Shown piece after piece: positions 51,512-60,484 of a stretch of DNA of 64,000 nt. The notes beneath the pieces are model-generated. The model ran no database searches. It was not told the origin of the DNA and was given only the letters and a program-made list of their open reading frames with translations. This DNA is from Pelagomonas calceolata (taxonomy: Eukaryota; Sar; Pelagophyceae; Pelagomonadales; Pelagomonadaceae). A program made the translations under genes and the position numbers. The stretch lies in assembly GCA_918797485.1 (NCBI GenBank), contig CAKKNE010000004.1, positions 4,340,001 through 4,404,000 of the forward strand. The letters run 5' to 3'. Positions within the stretch are counted from its first letter, which is position 1; each line of letters begins with the position of its first letter.

Positions 51512-53284
51512 CTAACTCAATAAGCAGTTTGCTGCTTCGTCGGACTCCTCCGACGCCGCGGCGCCTTCGACGAGGCGCGGCGACGCCGTGTTGGGCGCGG
51601 GCGTCGGCGCGGGCGCGAGCACGCGGCCCGTCGTGAGGCCCGCGCGGACGACGTGGTCGCGGCTCACCAGCTTGGCCATGCCCAGCGAGACGAGCATGAA
51701 CGCCAAGCAGAGGCAGTTGATGGTCCCGAGGATTTCGACGACGTGCCGCGCCCGGCGGCCCCGCACGCACGCGTCGTCCCAGCCCGGCCCGGAGTAGGCG
51801 TACACGCCGCCGACGAGCAGGAAGATGACGGCGTTGGCCACGACGCAGAGGGCACAGATGTTGCACCAGTAGTCGAAGCCGTTCCAGGACCAGTCCGTCT
51901 CGTCGCACCAGCCGACGCAGCGGCGCAGCGCGGCCGTGTAGCCGTGGCGGTGGCCCGTCATGTGGAAGCGGCCGTCGACGCGCCACCGGCCGACGAGCTG
52001 GATGACGATGCCCGGCCAGTTAAGCAAGCCGGTGGTCTTCGCGGCGACGAAGGGCGCGAGCGCGCCAGGCGGGAAGCACCAGCCGAGGCCCCGCTCCAGA
52101 AGCACGTAGTGGCCCGCGAGGTGCCGGTAGCGCGCGGGTCGCGGGAACCACCACGCGAGCCTCGTCACGGGGTCCAGCTCGTTCTGCACGCGCCAGACGC
52201 GGAGGTTCGCAAGCGACGCGCAGTGTCGCGCGAACGCGAGGTCGCCGACGCGCGGGCTCCCGAACGTCGCGTTAGTCACGCGCGCCGCCGGCAGCTCGGC
52301 CGCGAGCGCAGCGGCGACGACGCTCGCGACCGCCGCGCCGAGCGAGTGGCCGATCGCGTAGACGTCCGCCTCGCCGTGCGCCTCGACGAAGTTCCTCGCC
52401 GCCGCGACGATGCGGGCCAGCGCGCCGTCGCGCGTGGCCCTGGCCGCGAAGCCTCGGCCGACGGCGCCGGCGCCCGCCCCGCCGGGCGCCGGCCCGAGCC
52501 GGATTGCCGCGAGGTCGTCCATCGCGTCGACGCCGTCTTTGGTGCCGCGGAAGAACGCGACCAAGGTCCGCGTCTCCCGAGACGCAAAGAGGCCGGCGCG
52601 CGCGCCCTCCAGGTGCAGCAGCAGCTCCGCGTCGGGCCCGAGGAGGCCGCCGAGGAAGCACCTCCGCAGGACGTCGCGGACGGACTCGCCCGTCGGAAGC
52701 ATCAGGACGCGCTCGCCCAGCGACCGGTAGTTCCTTGTTTCTGGCCCGAGCTCGGAGGCGTCTTCCTGGGCCGCCCGACGGCGCAGCGCCGCGACGTCGC
52801 GCCTCCACGAACCAGGGCACTCAGTAGGGCCGTCGAACCAGGGCGCCCAGTAGGGCAGCTCCGCGAACGCGATGGCCTCCACGAGGCGCGCGGGCGTCGG
52901 CGCCTCCGCGCGCCACGCGCGCCGCGCGTCGGAGTCGTCTTCGGGCGCCACGCCGCGCGCCGCGCTCGCGTCCAGCCAGGCGGGGCCGAAGACGTCGACG
53001 AAGACGAGGGCAAACCAGACCGCGACGGCGACGCAGACGAGCGGCACCGCGACCCAGAACGTTTCTATGTCGTACGCGGTCTTGAGCTTGAGCCCAAAGA
53101 GCGCCACGATGGAGACCCACACGAGGCCCAGGAGCGCCGAGGCCGCGATCGTCAGCGTCTCCGTGGCCTGCCGCAGCCTCACGCCCGCTTTATCTTCGGC
53201 TTCGTCGAGCGCCCGCCTGACGCTTTCGACGCGCGACGGCGAGGCGTGCTTGAGCGCGTACTTCTCGTTGCGCGACGCACTCAT
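51512..53284 (-). CDS. Membrane-associated class 3 (Mono/diacylglycerol) lipase
   Basis: 590 residues, ATG at 53282-53284. The centre is an alpha/beta-hydrolase lipase_3 domain: VAFFRGTKD (oxyanion strand), the nucleophile elbow YAIGHSLGAAVAS, NATFGSPRVGD, an Asp in QNELDPVTRL and a His in HLAGHYV. Two hydrophobic helices precede the domain (ALLGLVWVSIVALFGLKL, FWVAVPLVCVAVAVWFALVF) and two follow it (ICALCVVANAVIFLLVGGVY, CLCLAFMLVSLGMAKLV), so the enzyme is held in a membrane. It probably cleaves neutral or polar glycerolipids. A 654-codon antisense frame opposite it is a GC artefact. Confidence 0.87.
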   Translation of the reverse strand: MSASRNEKYALKHASPSRVESVRRALDEAEDKAGVRLRQATETLTIAASALLGLVWVSIVALFGLKLKTAYDIETFWVAVPLVCVAVAVWFALVFVDVFGPAWLDASAARGVAPEDDSDARRAWRAEAPTPARLVEAIAFAELPYWAPWFDGPTECPGSWRRDVAALRRRAAQEDASELGPETRNYRSLGERVLMLPTGESVRDVLRRCFLGGLLGPDAELLLHLEGARAGLFASRETRTLVAFFRGTKDGVDAMDDLAAIRLGPAPGGAGAGAVGRGFAARATRDGALARIVAAARNFVEAHGEADVYAIGHSLGAAVASVVAAALAAELPAARVTNATFGSPRVGDLAFARHCASLANLRVWRVQNELDPVTRLAWWFPRPARYRHLAGHYVLLERGLGWCFPPGALAPFVAAKTTGLLNWPGIVIQLVGRWRVDGRFHMTGHRHGYTAALRRCVGWCDETDWSWNGFDYWCNICALCVVANAVIFLLVGGVYAYSGPGWDDACVRGRRARHVVEILGTINCLCLAFMLVSLGMAKLVSRDHVVRAGLTTGRVLAPAPTPAPNTASPRLVEGAAASEESDEAANCLLS

Positions 53285-53656
53285 CCTCGCGACGTCCTGC
53301 GTTTTGGGCTGCCCTTGGGCCCTTTCGCGGACTTTAAAGTTGGTGCTTTTTGGCCTGCTGTTTTTGAGGGCAGGCCTCGGCGCGTTTGCGCGCTGTTGAG
53401 ATGCGATGCCTCGCTGAGCGCGCGTGCGGTATGTGCGGTGGCTTGTTGCAACACACTAGATTTTGCTGGGCAGGGGCCCAGGATACCAGGAAGGCTGCCC
53501 TTTTGCCTGCTCTGGAGCAATTTGCGCGCTGCCACTCAGCCAAATCGAAGAAATCCTCGCGCGCGCACGCTGCGCGGCGGTAGCGCCACCGCTCGACCCG
53601 CGACTGGCATCATCTAGAGGCGTCGGCGCGACCGCTGCCCGACGGCGCGCGGAGCC
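53285..53656. other. Divergent spacer, about 370 bp
   Basis: It lies between the lipase gene and the multi-pass membrane protein gene. No motif A, introner core or TATA box was recognised. Confidence 0.35.
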
Positions 53657-54792
53657 ATGGGCCACGGCGTCGACTCGGAGCCGTCGGGATGGGTGACGGA
53701 CTACGCGCTCATGGCGTCCCTGTTTGTGTTCGCCGCGAGCCTGCGAAAGCGCGGCGCCGCGCCGTGGGCGGTCCGGACGCAGGCCTTCATGGCATGCGGC
53801 TACTTGTTCGGAGCCCTCGGGCACCACGCCTTTCCGTCCTCGCGGCGGCGCCGAAAACATCCCGTCTCCGCGGGAGACCTCCAACACGCAGGTACCGCGC
53901 CTCCACGGACCTCTGCGGCCTGCGCTCTTTCTACGCGGTCTGGCTGCTGGCCTACGCGTCGCAGTGCGCGTCGTGCGTGTCCTGGTGCCTGTGGTGCGAC
54001 ACCGAGCTCGCGTGGCACTCGACGCGCGTGCCCATGCTGGTCTGCTGCGGCCTCACGACGCTCGTCAGCCTCGTGATCGCCGGCGGCTGCGTCGCCTGCG
54101 CGCTGGCCGTCGCGGCGCCCGGGAGCGCGTCCTGCGACGGGAGCGGACCGCCTGCGTGCGACACGCTCGTCATGCACGCGGAAGGCCTCTTCTATTTGTG
54201 CTGGGGCTGGGCCTGGGCCATCGTCGCGACGCGGGTATATCTCCTGCTCCGCGACCGCCAGCGCGACTCCCCGAGGAGCGACGCGGCCGTCGTGCACTTC
54301 TTTTTCTTCGACCTCAATGTGCGCCGCGCGACGCGCTTCCGACTCCTGCACGTCGCCAACGTCCTCGCGCCCGCCGCGCTTTGCACGTACGGGCCGTTCC
54401 TCATCATCTACGTCTTCGTGTATTCGACGTCCCGCGGCCTGGACACGACGGAGGTCTACAGCCGGAACCGCGTCGGCCTCATCTACCACTGCGGCGTGCT
54501 CTCGTGCCACACGCTGACCTACTACCTGGCGCTGAACGTGCCCTCCCAACAGTCCTACGCCGCGGCCCGCGCGGGCGCGATGGGCCAGGGCGAAATAGCC
54601 CCCTATCCCGCACCCTATAAAACCATCACGCGCCACTTTCATCACCCTTCAACACGCGCGATAAAACAGTTAAACCAAAAGCCCGCCGCGTGGTGCGCTG
54701 GCAATGTACCGTGGAGTTGGCCAGCACTATCAATCGACGCGCCTCGTCGCGCGGCGTTCGTTTTCATTTTTTTGCGCGCGCCCGGCGGATAG
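53657..54792 (+). CDS. Unidentified multi-pass membrane protein (two exons)
   Basis: Exons 53657-53835 and 53892-54792, joined in phase 2 to about 359 residues. About seven hydrophobic helices alternate with short loops: YALMASLFVFAAS, FMACGYLFGALG, FYAVWLLAYASQ, TTLVSLVIAGGCVACALA, FYLCWGWAWAIVATRVYLLL, LCTYGPFLIIYVFVY and GVLSCHTLTYYLAL. Several Trp and Cys lie near loops. No family recognised; the helix count would allow a seven-helix receptor or transporter-like fold but no motif supports that. The last ~60 residues (after NVPSQQSY) are unlike the rest and may not be translated. The downstream TATAAAA at 54610 is inside this tail. Confidence 0.6.
53836..53891 (+). other. Intron of the multi-pass membrane protein gene
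   Basis: 56 bp, donor GTCCTC, acceptor AACACGCAG, followed by GTACCGC. The GT..CG strings at both ends could be a degenerate target duplication. The introner core itself is absent. A donor at GTTCGG about 33 bp upstream also keeps phase. Confidence 0.55.
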
Positions 54793-55070
54793 AGGTACCC
54801 CAGAGCTCTCTGAACGGCAATGCGCGAGTGATCCGCGTCCTGCGGACTTTTTCTCGACCCCCAGGCACCTCTGACAAAGAGGCATACAAAGAGCAGGCCC
54901 CTAAATAGGAGCGACGCCGCTTCGCCCCGTACGGTCGCCCCAGCGTGCTTGAATTTGCCCTAAGGCAACATCAAAGCGCTGGCCACGTTCCTGGGCCGAT
55001 CCGCGACGGCGCCGGAGAGAGCGCGAAGTAGCCAGCTGATTGCTTTTTGTAGCTTCCCGCCGCGACGCCG

Positions 55071-56483
55071 ATGCAGACGCCCCAGGAACCTGCGACGGCG
55101 ACAGCGCCAGTGCTCCCGGCCCCGCTCGCAGCGCAGCCGGCCTCAGTGACTCCGTATGCGGCCGCCGCGGCCGCCGCGTCTCGTTCGACGCCACCCGCGG
55201 CACTGGACACGGCATACACTGAGGCGCCGGCGCCGCAGAGCCGCGCGGCGCCCGCCGACGAGGAGGCCGCGGCGCCGATCAGCACATCGGCGACGCAGCA
55301 ATCGTCACTGCCGGTCGCGTGGCAGCAGGCGGGCTTGACCGAGCGACCGCGCGACCCGCCCGCGCCTGCGCCGGCCGTGACGCCGCCGACCACGGACCAA
55401 GCGCCGATGAGCCCGCACCCCGCCGAGCAGCCGCCGAGCAGCGCTTTGCCGGAACAAAAAAAGCGCCCCGCGTCCGAGTTGCGCGACCCGTCCCTCGAGG
55501 GGCTGCTCGAGGCGCACGCCTGCCCGGCGAAGCGCCACGACTCGAAGAAGACGAACTTATGTGCTCAGCTTGGCATCGAGGCCTCGCAGCAAAGCTTAGG
55601 TAGAGTCGGAGGCAAACTCGCGGGCCATATCGGCGAGAACAGGTACGTTGCTGGCTTGGCCGAAGACGGACGGAGCAAGTGCCAGTCTATTTTGTGTCGA
55701 GCGTATTTAGCGCCAGGAGAACCGCGCATCGGCAAGCGGGCGCCTTCCGTGAGGCACGGCCACTCGCGCAAGACGAAGTGGTACCACATCGAGTGCATCT
55801 TCGCCTCGTTCAGACGCACCTGCAAGAAATCAAAGACCATCACGTCCGTCGCGGACCTCGAAGGCTTCGAGAGCTTATTGCCGAGTGACCAGCAGAAGGT
55901 GCGGGATTTAATTGTGCAACATAATGAAGAGAGAGGCCAGAGGACGCCCGCGGCGCGGCGAGCCGAAAAAAAGACGCGGCCTCCCAAAAAAGTGGGCCGG
56001 GCCGCGACGAAAAAGTCGCTCGACGAACCTAAACTATTGCCGCCGCCGCGGCGTTCTGGGCGGACGGCGCCCCGAAGTTATGACGACAAGGCCTGGGAGG
56101 AGCGGTCGCCCTCGCCGCCCGAGGAAGGTGCTTCCCTCTTACTAGGATTGTGCGCGTCGCCGGCGGAGTCGGACTCGGACTCGGAGTGCTCGGTGTCGCG
56201 CGCGGAGGCGTCCGTGGCCGACGCCGTGGCGTCGCTCGCGGCGGCGCGCGCGCCGCAGCCGGCCCTGAAGCTACCGCCCGCGACGCTCGCCGCCGCGGGA
56301 AGAGCCGCGGCCGACGCCGCCGAGGCGGCTATTCTATCAGCCTTCGCGGGCGCGGATCCCGCCCGGGCCGCGCGGGCCGGCGCGGCGGCCTTCGAGCAGG
56401 CCTTCTCCGCGATCGCGGCGCGCGGCGACCTGTTGTTCGAGCCTGTCTCCGGTGGCTCGTCGGTCGCCGACAGCTCGTCTTGA
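55071..56483 (+). CDS. PARP-type zinc-finger protein without a catalytic domain
   Basis: 470 residues, ATG at 55071. The first ~150 residues are Ala/Pro-rich and disordered. From about 200 a zf-PARP domain is visible: CQSILCRAYLAPGEPRIGKR, WYHIECIFASFRRTCKKSKT and SVADLEGFESLLPSDQQKVR, giving a C-x4-C..H-x2-C zinc site and the usual DLEGF helix end. Such fingers bind nicked or broken DNA (PARP1, DNA ligase III). No BRCT, WGR or PARP catalytic domain follows, only basic (KKTRPPKKVGRAATKK) and acidic/Ala-rich segments. A nuclear DNA-nick sensor is inferred. Confidence 0.75.
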   Translation: MQTPQEPATATAPVLPAPLAAQPASVTPYAAAAAAASRSTPPAALDTAYTEAPAPQSRAAPADEEAAAPISTSATQQSSLPVAWQQAGLTERPRDPPAPAPAVTPPTTDQAPMSPHPAEQPPSSALPEQKKRPASELRDPSLEGLLEAHACPAKRHDSKKTNLCAQLGIEASQQSLGRVGGKLAGHIGENRYVAGLAEDGRSKCQSILCRAYLAPGEPRIGKRAPSVRHGHSRKTKWYHIECIFASFRRTCKKSKTITSVADLEGFESLLPSDQQKVRDLIVQHNEERGQRTPAARRAEKKTRPPKKVGRAATKKSLDEPKLLPPPRRSGRTAPRSYDDKAWEERSPSPPEEGASLLLGLCASPAESDSDSECSVSRAEASVADAVASLAAARAPQPALKLPPATLAAAGRAAADAAEAAILSAFAGADPARAARAGAAAFEQAFSAIAARGDLLFEPVSGGSSVADSSS

Positions 56484-56838
56484 CTACCCTGTGTGTCTTT
56501 AATATAACGTGCTTTCTTAATACCCTGCGGCGATGGCGTGTCCCGGCGTTACGGAGCTAGGACTAGTGGGCACCGCGCGTCGTCGATCACCCGCCGCGCT
56601 CCCACCGAGTCCCGCACGCAATCGCCCTGGCTTGTGCGACAGCTTCGGAGCAGTCCCAGGGAGGCCTGGATCAAAACTGCTAGTGTCTTACAGGACGCTA
56701 GCAATTAGGCGCGGCTCGCGCACAATATCGCTCTCGACGACGCGCGACGCACTGCAACGGTACTTGAGAGACTCGTCCAGATACGCCATCGACGCGGCGC
56801 GCACGTAGTTGCATCGCTGCGCCTCAGCATCGCTCAGC
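56484..56838. promoter_or_regulatory. Upstream region of the TAP42 gene
   Basis: About 355 bp with inverted introner-like cores GCGGCGATGGCGTG (56529) and TACGCCATCGACGCGGCGC (56782), and motif A copy 8 between them. Confidence 0.5.
56678..56704 (+). promoter_or_regulatory. Palindromic upstream motif A, copy 8
   Basis: TGCTAGTGTCTTACAGGACG then CTAGCAA, close to the consensus, 135 bp upstream of the TAP42 start codon. Confidence 0.65.
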
Positions 56839-57912
56839 ATGGCCGCCCTAGCAGCAGCAGCACCAAAGCCCATCAAAGCCCTCTTCGCCGAGGCCGAGGC
56901 GCTCCTGCGCAAACTGGAGGACGGCGGCGACGCCGACGACGCGTCAACGTGTGTGAGTCTGTTGGATGACGCATGGGCCGCGGCGGCGGCGCTCGACCTC
57001 TTCCCCGCGGGGTGTACTGGAGACGACGTCGCGACCGCGGATTTGCGGTACGCGCTCATCCCGGACCTGCGCGCGCGCGCGCGGTCGCGCGTCCGATGCA
57101 CGGACGGGCCCGCCGGGCGCCTGGCGCTCGTGGAGCGCTGCCGGAAGGACCGGGCGCGCTTCCTGGAGCTCGCGGCGGCGTTGGATCCCGAGGTCGCGGA
57201 ACGTGACGACGACGACACGGACGACGGCGCGGCGCGTGCCCCGTCGGCGCTGGACGTGCGCCGGAAAGCCATCGAACGCCACGAGGCCAAGAAACGCTGT
57301 GCAGAGGCGCTCGCAGAAGCGCAGAGAGCGTTAAAGGACGCGCAGACGCCCGAGGAGCGCGACGAACTGGAGAGGGATGTTATTATAGCGGAGCTACGAA
57401 GTCATGCCGCGACCTGCGAAGAGGCCATTACTAGTGATGATCGCGAGCTCGACATGCTCAGAAGGATGGCGTCGAACGCGCCGCCGCAGCGCGTGCGGCC
57501 GCCGCAGAACGCGGATGCGGCCTGGTTGCTGGGCGCGCGGCCCGGCGGCCAGAACGGCGGGCTGAGGGTGCTGCGCATGGACCGCGACGACGCGGGTACC
57601 GTGCGCGCGCGGCGCGAGACGGTCCGCTCGGGCGTCTTCCGGCCGTCGCATCGCTTACCGACGATGACCATCGAGGAGTTCGCGGATTTGGAGATCGCCG
57701 ACGCGCAAGAGAGGAGTGAACGGGAGAAGGCGGCGGCGGCGCATAAACCGACGATAGAAGAAGATATGAGGAGGCGCGACCAGCTCGAGGAGGAGTCCGA
57801 CGAGGAGGACACGGAGCGCTACGACCACGCGCGCGCGCGGAGCGAGGCCTGGGCGAACTGGCTCGAGGAGCACCCGCGCGGCGCCGGGAACAAGGGGGGG
57901 AGCCAGCTCTAG
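56839..57912 (+). CDS. TAP42: TAP42/alpha4 (IGBP1-like) PP2A regulatory protein
   Basis: 357 residues from the first ATG at 56839; an upstream TTG extends the frame without support. It is all-helical and TPR-like (KPIKALFAEAEALLRKLEDG, KDRARFLELAAALDPEVAER), as in TAP42. The C-terminal signatures PTMTIEEFADLEIADAQERS and the tail DHARARSEAWANWLEE then HPRGAGNKGG match the family's conserved end (R..xxDWxDxxPrGxGN). TAP42/alpha4 binds and stabilises free PP2A-type catalytic subunits downstream of TOR. The acidic segment EEESDEEDTERYD precedes the tail as expected. Confidence 0.87.
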   Translation: MAALAAAAPKPIKALFAEAEALLRKLEDGGDADDASTCVSLLDDAWAAAAALDLFPAGCTGDDVATADLRYALIPDLRARARSRVRCTDGPAGRLALVERCRKDRARFLELAAALDPEVAERDDDDTDDGAARAPSALDVRRKAIERHEAKKRCAEALAEAQRALKDAQTPEERDELERDVIIAELRSHAATCEEAITSDDRELDMLRRMASNAPPQRVRPPQNADAAWLLGARPGGQNGGLRVLRMDRDDAGTVRARRETVRSGVFRPSHRLPTMTIEEFADLEIADAQERSEREKAAAAHKPTIEEDMRRRDQLEEESDEEDTERYDHARARSEAWANWLEEHPRGAGNKGGSQL

Positions 57913-58221
57913 CTCTCTCTCTAAGGTTGTTGTTGTTTGCCAGGCTTGTTTTTTTGAGATGCTGCAGCAGAAGGGTCTGACCTCAGAGGACAAGTCGCAT
58001 TTTTCAGCCCTAGTAACTCTACTCACGCTAGCAAGAAGCCAAGGCGCCTCGTCCGCGGCGCGAGGGTGCTTAGAGGCCAGAATCGTTCAGGCGCGCTGCA
58101 GAGGTGTCCCATAGATCGATTCTAAAACAGCCAGCAGCGCGAGCTCGGGCCACCGCGCACCGCACACCAGGCTCTCCAAAGGGTCAGCTGCCTCGAACCG
58201 AATCAGCCTGTAGCAGCGTCG
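57913..58221. other. Spacer between TAP42 and the RPA70N-BTB fusion gene
   Basis: About 310 bp; CT- and TTG-rich start, then a GC-rich imperfect inverted repeat near 58050-58080. ACGCTAGCAAG at 58027 resembles one arm of motif A without its partner. Confidence 0.3.
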
Positions 58222-60432
58222 ATGGCGTCCCTCACGCCCGGCGCGGTCGATTATATCGTCAACGAGAAGATGACGGTCGCCGGCGGCCACCGGCCCGTGC
58301 TCCAGGTCGTCAAGTTCGGCATGATCACGAATGCCCAAGGCCTCACACGCGAGAAGCTGTGGCTCAGCGACGGGGACCGCTGGGTCCTGGCGATGGCGGT
58401 GCCGCAAGAGGGCCGCGTCCTCACGCCCGGCTGCTTCGTCCGCCTGATTAAGTACGAAGGCGAGGAGCCGATTCACGCGACGGACATGGAGATCGTCAGC
58501 CCGGCGCAGCCGCGCGTCGGGACGCCGACTCAGTACCGTAACGGCGCGGCGCTGCCGGCCGACGCCGTCCAGCCGGCGCCATCGCCGCCGCCGCCGCCCA
58601 CCGTCGAAGAGGTCGAGGCGACCTTCGCGACGGCGACGCTGTCCGCGGCGACGCCGACGATCCAACTGAACGTGGGCGGCACGATTTTCGAGACGACGGA
58701 GTCGACGCTCGCGCGCCACCCGGCGACCTTCTTCGGCGCGCTCGCGCGGAACCGCGGCGCCGCGACGCGCCTCTTCGTCGACCGCGATCCGACGCATTTT
58801 AGACATGTACTCAACTACCTGCGAAGTGGCGTCGTCACGGCGCCGGCGGACGACGACGCCAAGGCGGAGCTTCTGCTCGAGCTCGAGTTCTACGCGCTGC
58901 ACGACTTCGCCCGAGGGCTGTGCGGGCCCGTGCTCGATTTGACGAAGCACCTCGACGCGGCCGGCGTGCTGGCGGACCGGGCCGACGAGGCCCGCCTGCG
59001 CGACGTCTTCGCGTCGGGCGACGCCGGGGCGATCGGGCGGCTCGACCGGTACGAGGGCCTCGTGGACTTCTACAGTACGTACCCCGGGGGCGTCGCGTTC
59101 GCCGCGCCGCCGGCCGTCGACGCCGGCAGCACGCTGCTTTACGACGCGTTGGAGCCCAAGCCGCCGCTCGGCCGCGAGGGCTCACCGGCGACGTGTCAGT
59201 ATATTGATCAATTCAAGGAGAACTTCGACGCCTTGTACCCGCAAGTGCTGACTCGACTGAGCAAGGTCATGAAGAGCGGCCAAGTCTTCATCGCCGGCGG
59301 GTCGGTTCTGCTGGGGCTGACCGCGCTAGATCCAGCGGTCGCCCGGCTCAGCAACATGCCGCTACGGACGCGGCACACGGCGTTCTGGAAGGCAAGCTCT
59401 AAGCAAGTGGGTGACGTGGACGTCTTCGTGTGCGCCAGTAGTCCTGAGGAATGCTCGATACTGGCCGAGCGAATCTGGAACGCGCTTGCCGTCGACGGCG
59501 AGTTCTGGAAATGCGAACGCAACCGCGGCGTGATCAATATGACGAAGCATCGGACCCATTACTGCTATGGGGATGCAGAGCTCGTCGTCCAGGTCGTGCT
59601 GCGGCAGTACGCGTCGCTGACGGAGGTGCTGACGTGCTTTGACGTCGATTGCTGCTGCGTCGGTCTCTCCTTGAAACGTGACTGGCGCGACGTGAAGAAC
59701 TGGCGCGTGTGGGCTTTGCCGCGAGCCGTGCGCGCGCTGCAGTCCGGGAGAAATGTAGTTAACGCGATTCACGCGTGGCCGCGGAGTCCGGCCTATGAGA
59801 TGCGCTTGACCAAGTATGCCTGCCGCGGCTTCGCCGTGCTCTGCCCCGGCCTCGACCCGGCGAGCGTCGACGAATCCAGGATCCGCGCCACACCCTTCGA
59901 CGCGCTGTCCGGCATCGCGCGGCTCCTGCGCGTCGCGAACTTGGTTGAGCTCGCGCAGCCCACGACCTTCGAAGCCGCCAAGAAGCTCATGATCCAACGC
60001 TTCGGGATGAGCGTGACGTTTGCGCTGAGCGGGATTTACGATGTTCCAGTGCACCTTCTCCCCGGGGAGGAATTGGCCGGCGCGACCGTTCCTTCGGGCA
60101 ATGAATTCTCGGAGGTTGCGTCAGCGCTGCACCCCGATTCCACCGCGGAACAGGTCGCCGCGTTGCGTCGCCGGTACCCGCGCGACACGGCTTGGAGGGT
60201 GCTGACCCCCGCTGAGAATTTCCAAGGGGGAGATCGACAGTACGGGCGGCTGATCGAGGCTGACACCGAGTCGCGCGCCGCGGCGTGGCGGGGCATCGTC
60301 GACGCCGGCCACGACCACCTCGACTTGCCGCGGCGCATCGCGTGGGACGACAGCCGCAACCAGAGGGAGTACCTCAACGTCCGCGACGCCGACCACGACG
60401 CGATCTACTACGCTCATGCGTACAAGGTGTGA
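58222..60432 (+). CDS. RPA70N - KCTD-type BTB - nucleotidyltransferase-like fusion
   Basis: 736 residues, ATG at 58222. Residues 3-90 look like the N-terminal OB-fold of RPA70: SLTPGAVDYIV, HRPVLQVVKFGMI and EKLWLSDGDRWVLAMA, a protein-protein interaction module. Residues ~148-235 are a T1/BTB domain of the KCTD type: IQLNVGGTIFETTESTLARH and FVDRDPTHFRHVLNYLRSG, which forms oligomers or recruits Cullin 3. Residues ~355-560 contain QVFIAGGSVLLGLTAL, DVDVFVCASSPEECSILAER and VLTCFDVDCCCVGLSLKRDW, a GGS plus DxD pattern that suggests a nucleotidyltransferase fold. The C-terminal 170 residues are unrecognised. The start codon sits inside an introner-like core (GCGTCGATGGCGTCC). The third assignment is the least secure. 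Confidence 0.72.
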   Translation: MASLTPGAVDYIVNEKMTVAGGHRPVLQVVKFGMITNAQGLTREKLWLSDGDRWVLAMAVPQEGRVLTPGCFVRLIKYEGEEPIHATDMEIVSPAQPRVGTPTQYRNGAALPADAVQPAPSPPPPPTVEEVEATFATATLSAATPTIQLNVGGTIFETTESTLARHPATFFGALARNRGAATRLFVDRDPTHFRHVLNYLRSGVVTAPADDDAKAELLLELEFYALHDFARGLCGPVLDLTKHLDAAGVLADRADEARLRDVFASGDAGAIGRLDRYEGLVDFYSTYPGGVAFAAPPAVDAGSTLLYDALEPKPPLGREGSPATCQYIDQFKENFDALYPQVLTRLSKVMKSGQVFIAGGSVLLGLTALDPAVARLSNMPLRTRHTAFWKASSKQVGDVDVFVCASSPEECSILAERIWNALAVDGEFWKCERNRGVINMTKHRTHYCYGDAELVVQVVLRQYASLTEVLTCFDVDCCCVGLSLKRDWRDVKNWRVWALPRAVRALQSGRNVVNAIHAWPRSPAYEMRLTKYACRGFAVLCPGLDPASVDESRIRATPFDALSGIARLLRVANLVELAQPTTFEAAKKLMIQRFGMSVTFALSGIYDVPVHLLPGEELAGATVPSGNEFSEVASALHPDSTAEQVAALRRRYPRDTAWRVLTPAENFQGGDRQYGRLIEADTESRAAAWRGIVDAGHDHLDLPRRIAWDDSRNQREYLNVRDADHDAIYYAHAYKV

Positions 60433-60484
60433 CACATGTGCTGTCGTTACGAAGAGTAAGAACTACAAAGATACGCCAAGAGAC

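Noticed and set aside
51653-53617. A 654-codon plus-strand frame opposite the lipase gene
   Set aside because: It is Arg/Pro/Ala/Glu-rich with no motif and lies antisense to a complete lipase with catalytic residues. Long antisense frames are expected at this GC content.
54605-54620. TATAAAA as a promoter for the PARP-type zinc-finger gene
   Set aside because: It lies 460 bp upstream of that ATG and inside the open frame of the preceding gene, so it is more likely coincidental.
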